Of a stretch of 64,000 nt of DNA, positions 49,031-58,734 are shown in pieces. Made by a program: the position numbers and the translations under genes. How positions within the stretch are numbered: position 1 is the stretch's first letter; each line of letters begins with the position of its first letter. The DNA is from Cristatella mucedo. Lineage: Eukaryota > Bryozoa > Phylactolaemata > Cristatellidae. The notes under the pieces were generated by a model. It worked only from the letters and a program-made list of their open reading frames with translations, had not been told where the DNA came from and ran no database searches. The DNA lies in assembly GCA_009760855.2 (NCBI GenBank), contig WPIO01000038.1, positions 1,455,001 through 1,519,000 on the forward strand, written 5' to 3'.

Positions 49031-49110
49031 TATTCGAGCCCACTACTGAGGGACCGAGGTCGTTAAAAGCATCCGCCTTACCTAGTGTACCATCACGGCT
49101 CACCAACTCT
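49031..49110 (-). mobile_element. SINE-1, tRNA-like head of the interrupted copy
   Basis: Contains attcgagcccactactgagg, gcatccgccttacctagtgt and accatcacggctcacc, the complement of the SINE-1 head. It continues the piece at 48081-48180. Confidence 0.85.
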
Positions 49111-49111
49111 A

Positions 49112-50215
49112 TGTGGCAACAATGATAGGATTGTCGCTGCCCTAGCTCTGCTAGATCTGTCAGCTGCCTTCATTACCATTGATCACCATGTCATATTCGA
49201 AAGATTGAGAACAGCGATCGATATGGCAGTCGAGGCACTGGCGTGGTTTAAATCGTACTCGTCTGATCGTGCTCAATCCGTGTCGTGTAAAGGTCAGGTC
49301 TCAAAAACGGGACGGGTCACCTGTGCAGTCCCTCCAGAGTCCTTGCTGTTCTCCATATATAATCAACATGTGGGAAGAGTGATTTAGACCCGTGGAGTAG
49401 GATATCACTTGTATGCTGATTATACTCAGATGTATTTGTCGTTCAAACCGTCGGAATCTGCTGCAGCGACTGAAAAACTGAATACTTGCCTTGCCGACAT
49501 TCGATGTTGGATGCGGAAAAACTTCTCGAAACTAAATGACGACAAAACCGAACTGCTGCTTACAGGACACCCTAAGTGAGTGGCTGTGTTAAAAGGTTCT
49601 GCTCTTTTAGTAGATGATGTTGATGTGCGACCATCATCATGCGAGCTGGAAATGTACTTGTCGTTTTCGACTGCTGCCTAAATGAAAAATAACTTCATTC
49701 AGAAGATTGCTTCTATATCTAGCCATCACATCCGATCTCTATCTAAAATGTCTTCAAAAGTGGCTTTCAAACAATTTAAATAGCTCCTTAGCTCTGTCTC
49801 GGTTTGATTATTGTAATTTCCTTCTGGCTATGCTGCAAAAAAGCCACCCTGCTCCGCTTCCGGTTAACTAATGTGTACCCTACCCAATTCTACTTGGCTT
49901 GTCCACTCGCTACGGGTTGGTCTATGTGCCATAGTCAGACCCACTAAGGCCAGAGCTAGTATCACGGCTAGCCTGGGAGCTTCCCCAGAGCATTACTTTC
50001 TTTCCTTGCAAAATACGGAACTAGGCCATGCAGCTGGCTATGAATATGGCTGCCTAGAGGTTTGACTGCGTTTCTCATTTGCTAAAAGAGTTATGATGGC
50101 TGCCTGTTGATTAAAGGATACAGAGGAAAGTTCTCACACTGACCCACAAATCCGGCCGCGACACCCACACAGTCTTTATGGCTTTGTGGTGTTACAGACG
50201 GAGATGCATTACAAT
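49112..50215 (+). mobile_element. LINE family 2, degraded copy
   Basis: Starts in the reverse transcriptase (LALLDLSAAFITIDHHVIFE) and continues through FKPSESAAATEKLNTCLADI, NDDKTELLLTGHP and a thumb region with several frameshifts. Much of the 3' block is deleted: it jumps near 50155 to the terminal sequence cacccacacagtctttatgg and ends at gatgcattacaatactcc. Confidence 0.85.
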
Positions 50216-50219
50216 ACTC

Positions 50220-50812
50220 CAGGGTAGCAATCACTTCGCTGTCACGTCTCTGTGGAATTTCAGCCGAAGATACTGTATACGCAAGCGTAGCAGACGGCAG
50301 AAAGAAATTTCGGATGAGCTGCCGTGGTAAAGCATGCCACCCCTACCTTTAGTCACGACGTGCGAATTTCGTAAAGTGCAACACCAAAATAGGATAGTTT
50401 ACTCGGAAATAACCAAGGGTGTATGGATCAGGTAGCTTTCCTGGTTTTCTATGTATGTCGTCTAACTACGAGGCGACTTGAAAGAGAGGTGCATTTGTAG
50501 CGATCGTTTTGAAGATGGACTCGTTAGGAAGCCATCAAGTGCCTCGTATGTTTTGGTAACAGCAGGGCTTGCTTCATTGTGATGTAATTGCCAAAGTTAA
50601 CCCGATTGTTACCTCAGTCCTTCATCCATCCGCCGTCGTTCTTTTCATTTTATACTGTGGTTGTGTGTGCCCTCGTCTGCTACCTCAAGACTCTATTTTT
50701 TAACCGGTCTTCCTCATAATTTATTGCTAATCGCTCTCAGACAGGTGGCTATGGCTCTTATTTGGTTACTTACGTTTGGCCGAGCCACTTCCCCAAATAG
50801 CCTGTGCCATCC
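50220..50812. other. No recognised feature
   Basis: Sequence between the LINE family 2 copy and the hAT element. No gene or repeat recognised. Confidence 0.35.
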
Positions 50813-50820
50813 CTCTACTG

Positions 50821-51007
50821 AAGCGGTTCTCAACCTGTAGGTCGTGATCCCTTTGGGGATCGAACGACTCTTTCTTAGGGGTCGCCTAAGACCATCGAAA
50901 AATGCACACTTCCACATTTTGCACACGACCATTTTATGGTTAGGGGTTGCCACAGCATGAGGAACAGTATTAAATGTTCGTGGCATTCGGAAAGTTGAGA
51001 ACCACAG
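50821..51007. mobile_element. SPIN-like non-autonomous hAT element
   Basis: The 187-bp element has terminal inverted repeats around AGCGGTTCTCAACC at left and TTGAGAACCACAG at right. Internally it has ccctttggggatcgaacgac, aggggtcgcctaagaccatc, ttatggttaggggttgccac and agcatgaggaacagtattaa, the signature of SPIN (Space Invader) hAT elements. Flanking 8-mers CTCTACTG (50813-50820) and CTCTAATT (51008-51015) match at 6 of 8 positions and fit the hAT target preference nTCTAnnn. There is no coding capacity; it would need a transposase in trans. SPIN elements are known for patchy distribution and horizontal transfer across animal phyla. Confidence 0.88.
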
Positions 51008-51015
51008 CTCTAATT

Positions 51016-51545
51016 TATTGAATGTTTTGTATCTGTGTCTGCAAATCCACAAAGCCGGATAAACTTTGTGGTTGTTATGCAGGAGAGTTTTCTATAGCAC
51101 AGTTAAAGCCAAGCGGCTTTTGGTACGCAATCTGTAGCCAACAGACTTCATCTCGTGCAATAAGGAGAATGTGAGCCGCATAGCTGAGTCAGAAAGCATT
51201 TAAGGCAGTGAGCAGCATGTAAGTGGCAGGCCATGACGGTTGGAAAGAATGTCCTTTAGTCGGCAGCAGGAAAGAACATATCGTTGCAGAAGAATTGTGA
51301 AAAGGAGTTCCACAGTCCAGAACCAGCAGAGCAAAGTCTTTTGTTGCCAAAGGACTTTAAGTAGAGAAACCGAACAGCCTATTTATTATTAATGGATGAC
51401 CTGAGGGCCGAATGAGGCTGAAACTAGTGCAGCAGTTCAAGTAGCAATGAAGAAGCCAAGCCACAGTGGGTATTGTAGGTCAGCGTGAAAACATTACTTT
51501 TTACCGATCGATCAACCGTAAGCCATCCAAGCAGAACTGGGTTGG
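51016..51545 (-). mobile_element. LINE family 2 3' fragment
   Basis: Contains the 3' block (cagacttcatctcgtgcaat, ggcagtgagcagcatgtaag) and reaches into the protein end near 51500. Its 3' terminus abuts the SPIN-like element, whose right target duplication lies at the boundary. Confidence 0.8.
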
Positions 51546-51549
51546 TCTC

Positions 51550-52150
51550 AGATGGAATCTGATCTCGAGGGGATGCCGGTGCCAATTATCTTGAGCACGG
51601 TTCCACAAAACCATTTGACCATGCTTTCTTTTCAATATATGCAAATTCCTCGGAAAGATATATACACTTCTGAGCGCGCTATAAAAATGCATTACTATTG
51701 TTATTAATATCATTTCAAAATAGATGCAGCTAGCCGGAAAAAATACAACTAAAGGCTGCTTCAAGGCCACCCAAAAATGCCGTATTTTTTACTGCGATCA
51801 ATCTTGACCAAGGATGGTGGCGATGCATCTCCGGAAGCAAAGCTTTGGACTCTGCCCCCACCGTCTATTGAAGACCTAAGGCAGGTGCTCTGTGTAGAAT
51901 GGCTTAGCGATGTGTCATCAAACGTCCACCACACCCATGAGAGTATAGTGGAGGACAAGCCAAAAACGCAGAGCTCGCGGCTATCCCAAACTGCCTTAGA
52001 TGTGTATTCATGCCTTGTAGAAATGTTGATGTGGAGCGAGCGTTTTCCAAGCTCCCAGGTGCATGGTGCCCAGGAGTGTGGCGTTCGAAATTCAGTAGCC
52101 ACGTCATGTTACCGCATTTCATGCGTTTATATTTTAATATGTTTCTTTGC
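51550..52150. other. Unassigned, one open frame
   Basis: A plus-strand frame opens at 51777 and reads MPYFLLRSILTKDGGDASPE and onward for about 110 codons before running into the CT-rich repeat. I recognise no domain, and the frame continues only because CT repeats lack stops. Confidence 0.25.
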
Positions 52151-52154
52151 CGCT

Positions 52155-52295
52155 CAGCCTCTCTCTGTCTCTGAGGCTTCCTGTCGCTCTCTGTCGCTCC
52201 ATGTCGCGTCTCTCTTCTATATCTTTATCTGTCTGTCTCTGTCTCTGTCTCTCTCTGTCTCTGTCTGTCTGTCTGTCTGTCTCTGTCTCTCTCTG

Positions 52296-52334
<39 letters not shown>

Positions 52335-52361
52335 GTCTCTCTCTCTCTGTCTCTCTCTCTG

Positions 52362-52392
<31 letters not shown>

Positions 52393-52415
52393 GTCTCTCT
52401 GTCTCTCTCTCTGTC

Positions 52416-52492
<77 letters not shown>

Positions 52493-52505
52493 CTCTCTCT
52501 GTCTG

Positions 52506-52536
<31 letters not shown>

Positions 52537-52548
52537 GTCGTGCTCTCT
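52155..52548. repeat. Long CT-rich (CTCT/CTGT)n tract
   Basis: About 390 bp of CT and GTCT units on the plus strand, with a near-pure (CT)n core at 52426-52488. The long open frames that cross it on both strands are artefacts of the repeat. Confidence 0.97.
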
Positions 52549-52615
52549 TTTGCTCTCGATCTGTCCCCGTCTTGCGATCGCACCTGTTGCCCTAAGCTTC
52601 ATGCTTAAATGCAGC

Positions 52616-53430
52616 CAGCAGCCTGGTGGCAGTTGGGCCATACATTTTCGGTTGGCACCGGCCGAGCCGTCGGCAAAAGTTGCTCTCCAGCCCCATTGCC
52701 CTGCTAATTGTCGACTGACCGCTCACGTCGTCCAGCTCTCGACCGCCTCAGTGGTCGACGCTAGCACAAACGCCACACTCGCACACACTCCACGCACAGG
52801 GAGACGCCGGTAGGGCCATCGGAGGCCACCGGGGTAGGGCATTCGGAACGACTACTTTACTGCCTAATCTTTTTCAGTGGCAAGGGCAGCGACCGAAGAG
52901 GCCCGTAGCTGACCGCCGAGGCCGCCGCAGGTAAGCCTGTGTTGAACGGCAGTGCAGATGTCGCTGCTGCCCACGCGCTCGCGGTCGTTGGGAGCTCGGA
53001 TGCGGAAACCGATCGCCATGCGTGCCCGAGGTGGTCCGTGACTCTCTTGGCTGAGGTGCGCGTGGCCAGCGACCCTCAAAGATGTATCCGAAAGTATCAC
53101 CATCCCGCAAAGCTCGGCGATCGACGCCCGTCGGCTGATTTCACTCGACAAGGCAGTCGTTCGGCGGCGACCGCGACGGTGGCCGAGAGTCAGGGGTGGG
53201 TGGGGTGGGGTGGGGCAATTTTCATGCGCCCGTTTTGACATCCTGGCCGACGAGCGAGAGCACACCCGTCTCCCTTCCGTCCTACCGCCACGGGTGGCGT
53301 CGTCGCCGTGATCGATCTAGACTGCGCGCCCGAACGGATAGCGGGTGGCCGTGTCACTCGGCGGCCAGCGGTCCTCGGCGTGAGCGCACTCGCTCCTCCT
53401 GCGGCAGCGGTCGTCATACAAACCTGTCGT
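52616..53430. other. GC-rich flank with a possible small exon
   Basis: CpG-rich sequence. At 52878-52930 a 53-nt segment is framed by a strong acceptor (TGCCTAATCTTTTTCAG) and donor (GCAG|GTAAGC) and is open in one frame (WQGQRPKRPVADRRGRR). It could be a coding or 5' untranslated exon, but nothing else ties it to a gene. A G-rich tract follows at 53188-53216. Confidence 0.35.
53188..53216 (+). other. G-quadruplex-prone tract
   Basis: Four or more runs of at least three G separated by one or two bases (ggggtgggtggggtggggtg). This is a composition-based motif only. Confidence 0.7.
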
Positions 53431-53433
53431 CAT

Positions 53434-53720
53434 ACACACCTATTTAGGACAGCATTTAGTGGGTCCCTGTGATTCGTCCTTGATGTGCTTATGCGTGCTG
53501 ACACTGTGCATGCTGCCACTAACCACATTTGCATGCTGACCCTGTGCATGTCACCCCTAACCATGTTATGCATTTTGTTTGTTTTTCAAGCATGATTTTA
53601 CTTACCATTCAATTGTATTTCACTTTACAGCAAATGTAAAGCGCCTAGAAGAGAGAGATTAAGTTCTCTGAGGGCGCTTTATCAAGTGAATTATTATTAT
53701 TATTATTGTTATTATTATAC
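53434..53720 (+). mobile_element. LINE family 1 3' fragment
   Basis: Begins near the protein end (cacacctatttaggacagca), keeps the complete 3' untranslated region and tail hairpin and ends in (ATT)n. It is AT-rich and interrupts the surrounding GC-rich block. Confidence 0.92.
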
Positions 53721-53724
53721 AAGG

Positions 53725-54123
53725 CTCCGACGGAGCCGCCTATTAGGCGAAGCGCCTGGGCGGCTGGGGGGGCGGGGCGAAGCGGGGTGTGGTAGCGGTC
53801 TTAAGGAAGAGCACGGTGCGCCGCCACGCGCGCGAAACCCGCGGCCGCCTTGGCAAGCGACGCAAACGTAGCGAGCGCTCGCCGATAAAGACGGAGGAGT
53901 CGCGTAAAGGCAGATGTAAGCAAAGCGCGCATCCGAGTTCCTACGGTGAGAAACCGCTGAAGGTCACTTGCCACCTCAAGAGCCGGACGCGCGGCGATCG
54001 TCGCGAGCGCTTGGCTCGGTCGGGTTCGAGAGCCAACGTACCGCCGGGTTCGCTGTCGCCAGGACGCTCTCAAACGGCGCTTCGCAAACTGCCCGCCCGC
54101 AGAGCATCTGCCGACGCGAGCCG

Positions 54124-54154
<31 letters not shown>

Positions 54155-54605
54155 GCCGCCGCCGCCGAGAGATAGATCCGTTCGAAGAATGAGTCCTGCC
54201 CTTTTCAAAGACGAGGAAACTAAGCGCCTCGTCGTCTGCAGTCCGCAGAGCAGCCGCCGCGTGTGAAGTGGGCCCTGCGTAGGAGCGGGCTGCCGCTTTT
54301 TGCGAGAGTCGAGCGAGGGCCAGCATTTCGGCTGCTCGCCTCCGACGGAGGCCCGGGGTAGCTGGCGCCCGACGGCCGGACGAGCGCGCGCACGCCCGGC
54401 GCGCGCGCTAACCCGCGAGCGCGCGCGTACCGGTGTCGGTGGCGAGCCGGATCTAGTTACCTATCGCGACCGCGACTAGCGCACTGCCCGCCCTCGCTCA
54501 GCCTGAACCCCAAACGGCCGAGGCACGCCCGCCCGGCGGTTGGTAAACAGCGCCTCGGCGAGCACCTGTCGCGGGGCCGCGCACGGTCCGGGACGCCGGA
54601 GCTGC
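53725..54605. other. GC-rich upstream region of the six-cysteine gene
   Basis: Very CpG-rich, with a (GCC)n tract at 54118-54169 and alternating CG stretches near 54395-54425. Open frames on both strands are expected from the composition. It is likely promoter or upstream sequence of the gene that begins at 54666. Confidence 0.45.
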
Positions 54606-54609
54606 TCGC

Positions 54610-54616
54610 TATAAAG
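54610..54616 (+). promoter_or_regulatory. TATA box of the six-cysteine gene
   Basis: TATAAAG lies 56 bases upstream of the ATG at 54666. A pyrimidine-rich stretch (cttcttctctctccacgctc) begins about 15 bases further on, which suits an initiator about 30 bases from the box. Confidence 0.65.
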
Positions 54617-54665
54617 GCGCCCTTCTTCTCTCTCCACGCTCAAAGTTGGAAAAACGACAAAGAAA

Positions 54666-55436
54666 ATGGCCGCTCGTCGAGTCGCATTCTGCCGCCTGGC
54701 TCTTGGCGCGCTCAGTCTTGCCGTCTTGATCGTGGCTCTGGAGACCGAGCTGGCCGCCGGTAAGCTTCGACGCGCCTAGCAGCCGACTGCCGCCGCCACC
54801 GCCGCCGCCGCCGCCGCCAGTATATCGATCGGAGGCTTGTACGCGGGGCAATCCAACCGCTGGCTGGCGAGCGCGCACGCCCGGCGAAACGCCCGGCGAG
54901 CGAGCCCGAGGACGCGAAGTCGCAAGCGCAAGCGGCGGAGCTGGCGGGGCGCCACCTGGCGGCGGCCGGCGGTGAGCGCCAGTCTTTGCTTCGCTGCAGC
55001 CTTCGACGACGACTTCAGCGATCTGGACGGCCAGGGCGAGTCCGGCAACGGGCCGCGGGGCGGCGCGGGAGCGGGCGCTTCCGCCTCCGACAAAGACGGA
55101 GGCGCTCCGCAAGCAGCGGGTCGCGGCGGCTGGCGCGGGCTCACTGCCGTGCCGCCGACCCGGACGACGACGCCCGTCGGCTACATCTTGCCGCGTCGCG
55201 TCTGGGAAGCGAGGTGCAACGCGCTGAGCCAGCGCTACTTGCGCTGCGGCGTAGACTCGGGTGCCGCGGGCTCCCATCTGCGGTGCGACGATCCGAGGTG
55301 CGTGCACGTCAGACGCCAGCTGAGGGAGATTCTTTGCTGGGAGCGCTTGATCTACCGAAGTCCGTGCCTCAACCGAGCCACCACCACCGCCGCCGCCGCT
55401 GCTGCGGCGGCGCCGAAGCCAGCCAACGAGATCTAG
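54666..55436 (+). CDS. Secreted six-cysteine protein, two exons, family unknown
   Basis: Exon 1 is 54666-54759 and exon 2 is 55000-55436; the 240-bp intron has a GCCG|GTAAGC donor and a TTTGCTTCGCTGCAG acceptor, and phase 1 is kept. The product is 176 residues. Residues 1-31 form a signal peptide (basic start, hydrophobic core L11-A24). An acidic FDDDFSDLD stretch, a Gly/Ala-rich linker and a possible dibasic processing site (LPRR, 95-98) follow. The C-terminal domain has cysteines at 104, 114, 127, 132, 144 and 154 (spacing 9, 12, 4, 11, 9), then poly-Ala. An even number of cysteines after a possible processing site suggests a secreted ligand, prohormone or other disulfide-bonded peptide; this is inference. 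No known family matched by eye. The start is supported by the upstream TATA box, the AAAATGG context and the signal peptide. Confidence 0.8.
54784..54820. repeat. (GCC)n tract in the intron of the six-cysteine gene
   Basis: About ten GCC-type triplets with one interruption inside the 240-bp intron. Confidence 0.9.
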
Positions 55437-55950
55437 CGCGAGCGACCGACGGCTCGGCGCAGCGAGGCCCCGCAAGCTTGAGGTTCCCGCGGCGGCGGCA
55501 ACCACGGCGACGCTTCGGAAGCGATGCCGCCGCCGCGGTCGCCGCTCGCGTGACGGCGTCGCGCGAGCGGCTGGCTCTGCTCGTTGCTGCACCGCTGACC
55601 TCTCGGAAATCCCGACAGCGAGTGGGTGGCGAGGGCTGAAGGGGAGGCGCGAGTGCGGTGTCGTGCGGCGGCGGCTGGATAGAGCACGGCGGCATCCGGC
55701 CGCCACTTTAATACCTACGGATGCGCCAGCTACGCGCGTCGCGGCCGCCTCGTGATCCGCTGCGCGCTGCAGCTGCTTTAACGCTCGCTGAGATCAGACT
55801 CGGAAGGAGATCGCCACGTATTGCCCACGGCCGCGCGCGAACCGACACGGCCGACCTAGTATGCTGCTAGGGCCCCCGCCGCGACCGCCACCGGCAGTGG
55901 CGCTTCCTGACTTGCCTTCTTTCGCTTACATGCGAAACTTTGCTGTCGCT

Positions 55951-55956
55951 AATAAA
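55951..55956 (+). terminator. AATAAA polyadenylation signal
   Basis: The first plus-strand AATAAA I see after the stop codon at 55436, about 515 bases downstream, at the point where the GC-rich block gives way to ordinary composition. It is the likely 3' end signal of the six-cysteine gene. Confidence 0.55.
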
Positions 55957-56000
55957 TAGCAGAGAAGCCGTGAATCATTACGCTTTGCTACTGCTGCTGC

Positions 56001-56027
56001 TCTCTCTCTCTCTCTCTCTCTCTCTCG
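56001..56027. repeat. (TC)n microsatellite
   Basis: About 13 TC units just beyond the proposed polyadenylation signal. Confidence 0.9.
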
Positions 56028-56234
56028 CTCACCGAATGGCGGCGCCGTCGTGCTCTGTGCTCGCGATCGCTCTCATGAAGTGCGTCTCGATCGCCACAGC
56101 GGTGGTGCCCACGGCTAAGTCTTACAACTGGTCTTACGTTGTACATCCAGTCCTACGTCCAGGAAAAACTATCTATAGCTGGCCGCATATAACTTGTATA
56201 GTTATTATTTAGCAAGATCAAAGTGCATTTTTTC

Positions 56235-56640
56235 TCTTTAGTGTCTTAATATATCTCTGCCTGCAGCTCAGCAAAGCCAAAGTGAATGAGAGACTGCTAG
56301 TAGGAAGATTTTTCTCTGATTCGCTCTTAAAAGCCTAGCTGCTTTCGGTGGGCGGACTGTAGACCTCATCGCAGGCAACTAAGAGAAAGTAAGAAGCATA
56401 GCTGAGTCGCGGGGAAGTCAAGGAAGTGAGTAGTAAACGAATCAGCACATGACTGCTGAAAAGGTTGGGCATCAATCGATAGCAGGATGAAAAATGTCTT
56501 GGCGTAATAATTGCGAACCTGCTGTGTTCCATCGTCTAGGGCTTGCAAAGTGAAAGCGTCGGCCGCTAGCGGTCTGTAAGTGTAAGAGTTGAATGGCAAG
56601 ATTTTTTTGTATAGGACCAGAGTGCTCGAGAAGTCTGAAA
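56235..56640 (-). mobile_element. LINE family 2 3' fragment (diverged)
   Basis: Shares the 3' block (gtagacctcatcgcaggcaa, agaagcatagctgagtcgcg, ggaagtgagtagtaaacgaa) with the 8140 copy. More diverged than the others. Confidence 0.65.
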
Positions 56641-56644
56641 ATGA

Positions 56645-58460
56645 TGCAGAATTTGGGATATATGTCTTGGATGTCTTTAGTGCCGAGTTAGAATCTAGAT
56701 CCCTAGGCAATTTGTGAAGCTGCTGCACTGAGAAGATCGGCTCATTGTTTGGAAAGTCTATATTGCAGCAGTTCCATAGAGCAAGCTCTGTAAGGCTGTC
56801 GATATTGAACACAGAGAACTGTGATCGAAGAAAGATTAAGCGGCCGCGTCCACTGCCTTTCAAAACCAGAGCTTAAAGTCCGACTATATCTTGTTCTATG
56901 GCGCCAGAAAAAGTCAAAACCGATGAACTTTTCAGTACTATTCGTGCACTCTTTGAGCCCATGCCTGCCGGGCGGGTAAGATTTAGCAGGCAATCATGCC
57001 AGCCATAGCGATCTCAGAATGCTTGTAACGCTTCTGCATTTGCACGGCAGCAGATCGTCACAGCTAACCTTTCACATCTCCACCAGTGCCTGTAGGATGC
57101 AAATGATCAAGTGGAAGGCAATTCAAAAATCGTGAAAACGTTTTTGCCTGTAACAGCTCCGCGGTACTCATTAGGAAGTGCTCGGCGAAATGCAAGAATA
57201 AGGCAAATTTGAATTAAAGAATACAGTCGCGAAGATAGGTTGCCATGAATTTCTACTTAGCTCTGCTGTTTTTTTTTCTCTGTCATGATCTATGTCTTTA
57301 AAGTTTGGTGTGAGCATGTAGATTAAGCGATTGAGCCCTCACAAAAATGCCGACCCCGCATACTTCCTATGCACACCACGGCAGTCTGAAGGCTTTGACC
57401 ACGGCCTGTTTCAATCTACAGTTCGTTGATCAGGTTCTGCAAGCTATTCTTTAGCTTAGTGAGCGGTTAACAATTGCCCTTTGAAGAAGCGTCGCCAAAA
57501 TAATAACGTCACTGATATATTCGAAGAAGAGAGCAATACTGGGGACGCCGTTGACGTTGGCCCCAACTATGGCCAGCGAGAGCCTGTAGGCCCAAAAATG
57601 CACTCACTATGTACCTGCTCGATCAAGGGTCACTGACCACTAATCTCGCTGCTCAAGTTGGGTGCACCATCATAGCCCACTCCGCGATAGTTGGCAATGT
57701 GACGACTGCGATTCGTCTGAATGTCAATGATAATATTGCAGAGGATAACGTAAGCTGTAAGTGCAGGTGCTTGTCACGTGCTCTCGAACCACACCAGCCC
57801 CCTATCTGAATAAAGCGGTTCACACAGCCAGCTGCTCCTTTTTAGTCGCATGGCAACTCTCGTCTGCCAGAATGCAGTATTAGAATACACCTTTCTTTCC
57901 ATCGAGGTGCATACTCACCAGGTGATTGAGAGCGTGGATGGTGGCCGTGTCAAAATGTCGAGGCTGGTCATCATTGTTGGGACACGCGTAGTAAATGAAA
58001 TTGTGGCGAGCTAAATCTGCCTGATTATGACTAATATTGGTTATTCATGCATCTCGAAATGTACCGAATAGGAACATATTATGAGATAATCTACGGCCGA
58101 GGCTGCATAACAGCCGAATCCGTTCGAAAGGCTATCACCTGTGCTCGACGATTGGCCTTGGCTTTGGAGCTGAGTCAGGCTCTAGGCCATTGTGGCCTAT
58201 TAATTTGCCGTACGTTATCGCTGCTGCCGAACGCATGTAACCATCCACCGTTGTTTAACGAAGTTCTATACGCTATTTAGGGTTTCTGGTAACTGTTAGC
58301 AGCAACAATGAAACTGCTATTTTTCCCAAAATCAAAATACAGTACAGCTGTTTTTTCCGACCGTTTTACTGTTTCTAACGTGAATTTGTAATCAAAGAGA
58401 TACTAAAATACAAATTAATTATATTTTATTATATTTAAAAACGAAGCTCCGACGTTCATT
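56645..58460. other. No recognised gene
   Basis: Open frames of up to about 165 codons occur on the minus strand (56366-56863), part of which overlaps the LINE family 2 fragment. No domain was recognised. Confidence 0.35.
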
Positions 58461-58462
58461 AA

Positions 58463-58730
58463 GTAATAATAATAATGCACTTGATAAAGCGCCCTCAGAG
58501 AACTTAATCTCTTTCTAGGCGCTTTACATTTGCTGCAAAGAGAGATGCAATTGAATGGTTAGTAAAATCATGCTTGAAAAACAAACAAAATGAATAATAT
58601 GGTTAGAGGTGACATGCACAGGGTCAGCATGCAAATGTGGTTAGTGGCAGCATGCACAGTGTCAGCACGCATAAGGACATCAACGACGAATCACATAGAC
58701 CCACTGAATGCTGTCCTAAATAGGTGTGTT
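58463..58730 (-). mobile_element. LINE family 1 3' fragment
   Basis: (AAT)n and the hairpin tail at left, then the 3' untranslated region to gctgtcctaaataggtgtgt, where it is cut. An aaggattaaggatta duplication begins directly at the break. Confidence 0.9.
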
Positions 58731-58734
58731 AAGG

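Noticed and set aside
52134-52641. Long open frames on both strands (Ser/Leu-rich and Arg/Glu-rich)
   Set aside because: They are translations of the CT-rich repeat and its complement; such repeats contain no stops.
53801-54326. Poly-Gly and poly-Arg minus-strand frames
   Set aside because: They come from the (GCC)n tract and the CpG-rich composition.
54609-55706. 365-codon minus-strand open frame
   Set aside because: It is antisense to the spliced six-cysteine gene, very rich in Arg, Ala, Gly and Ser, and explained by the lack of stops in GC-rich sequence. It has no domain, and the sense strand has promoter, splice sites and signal peptide.
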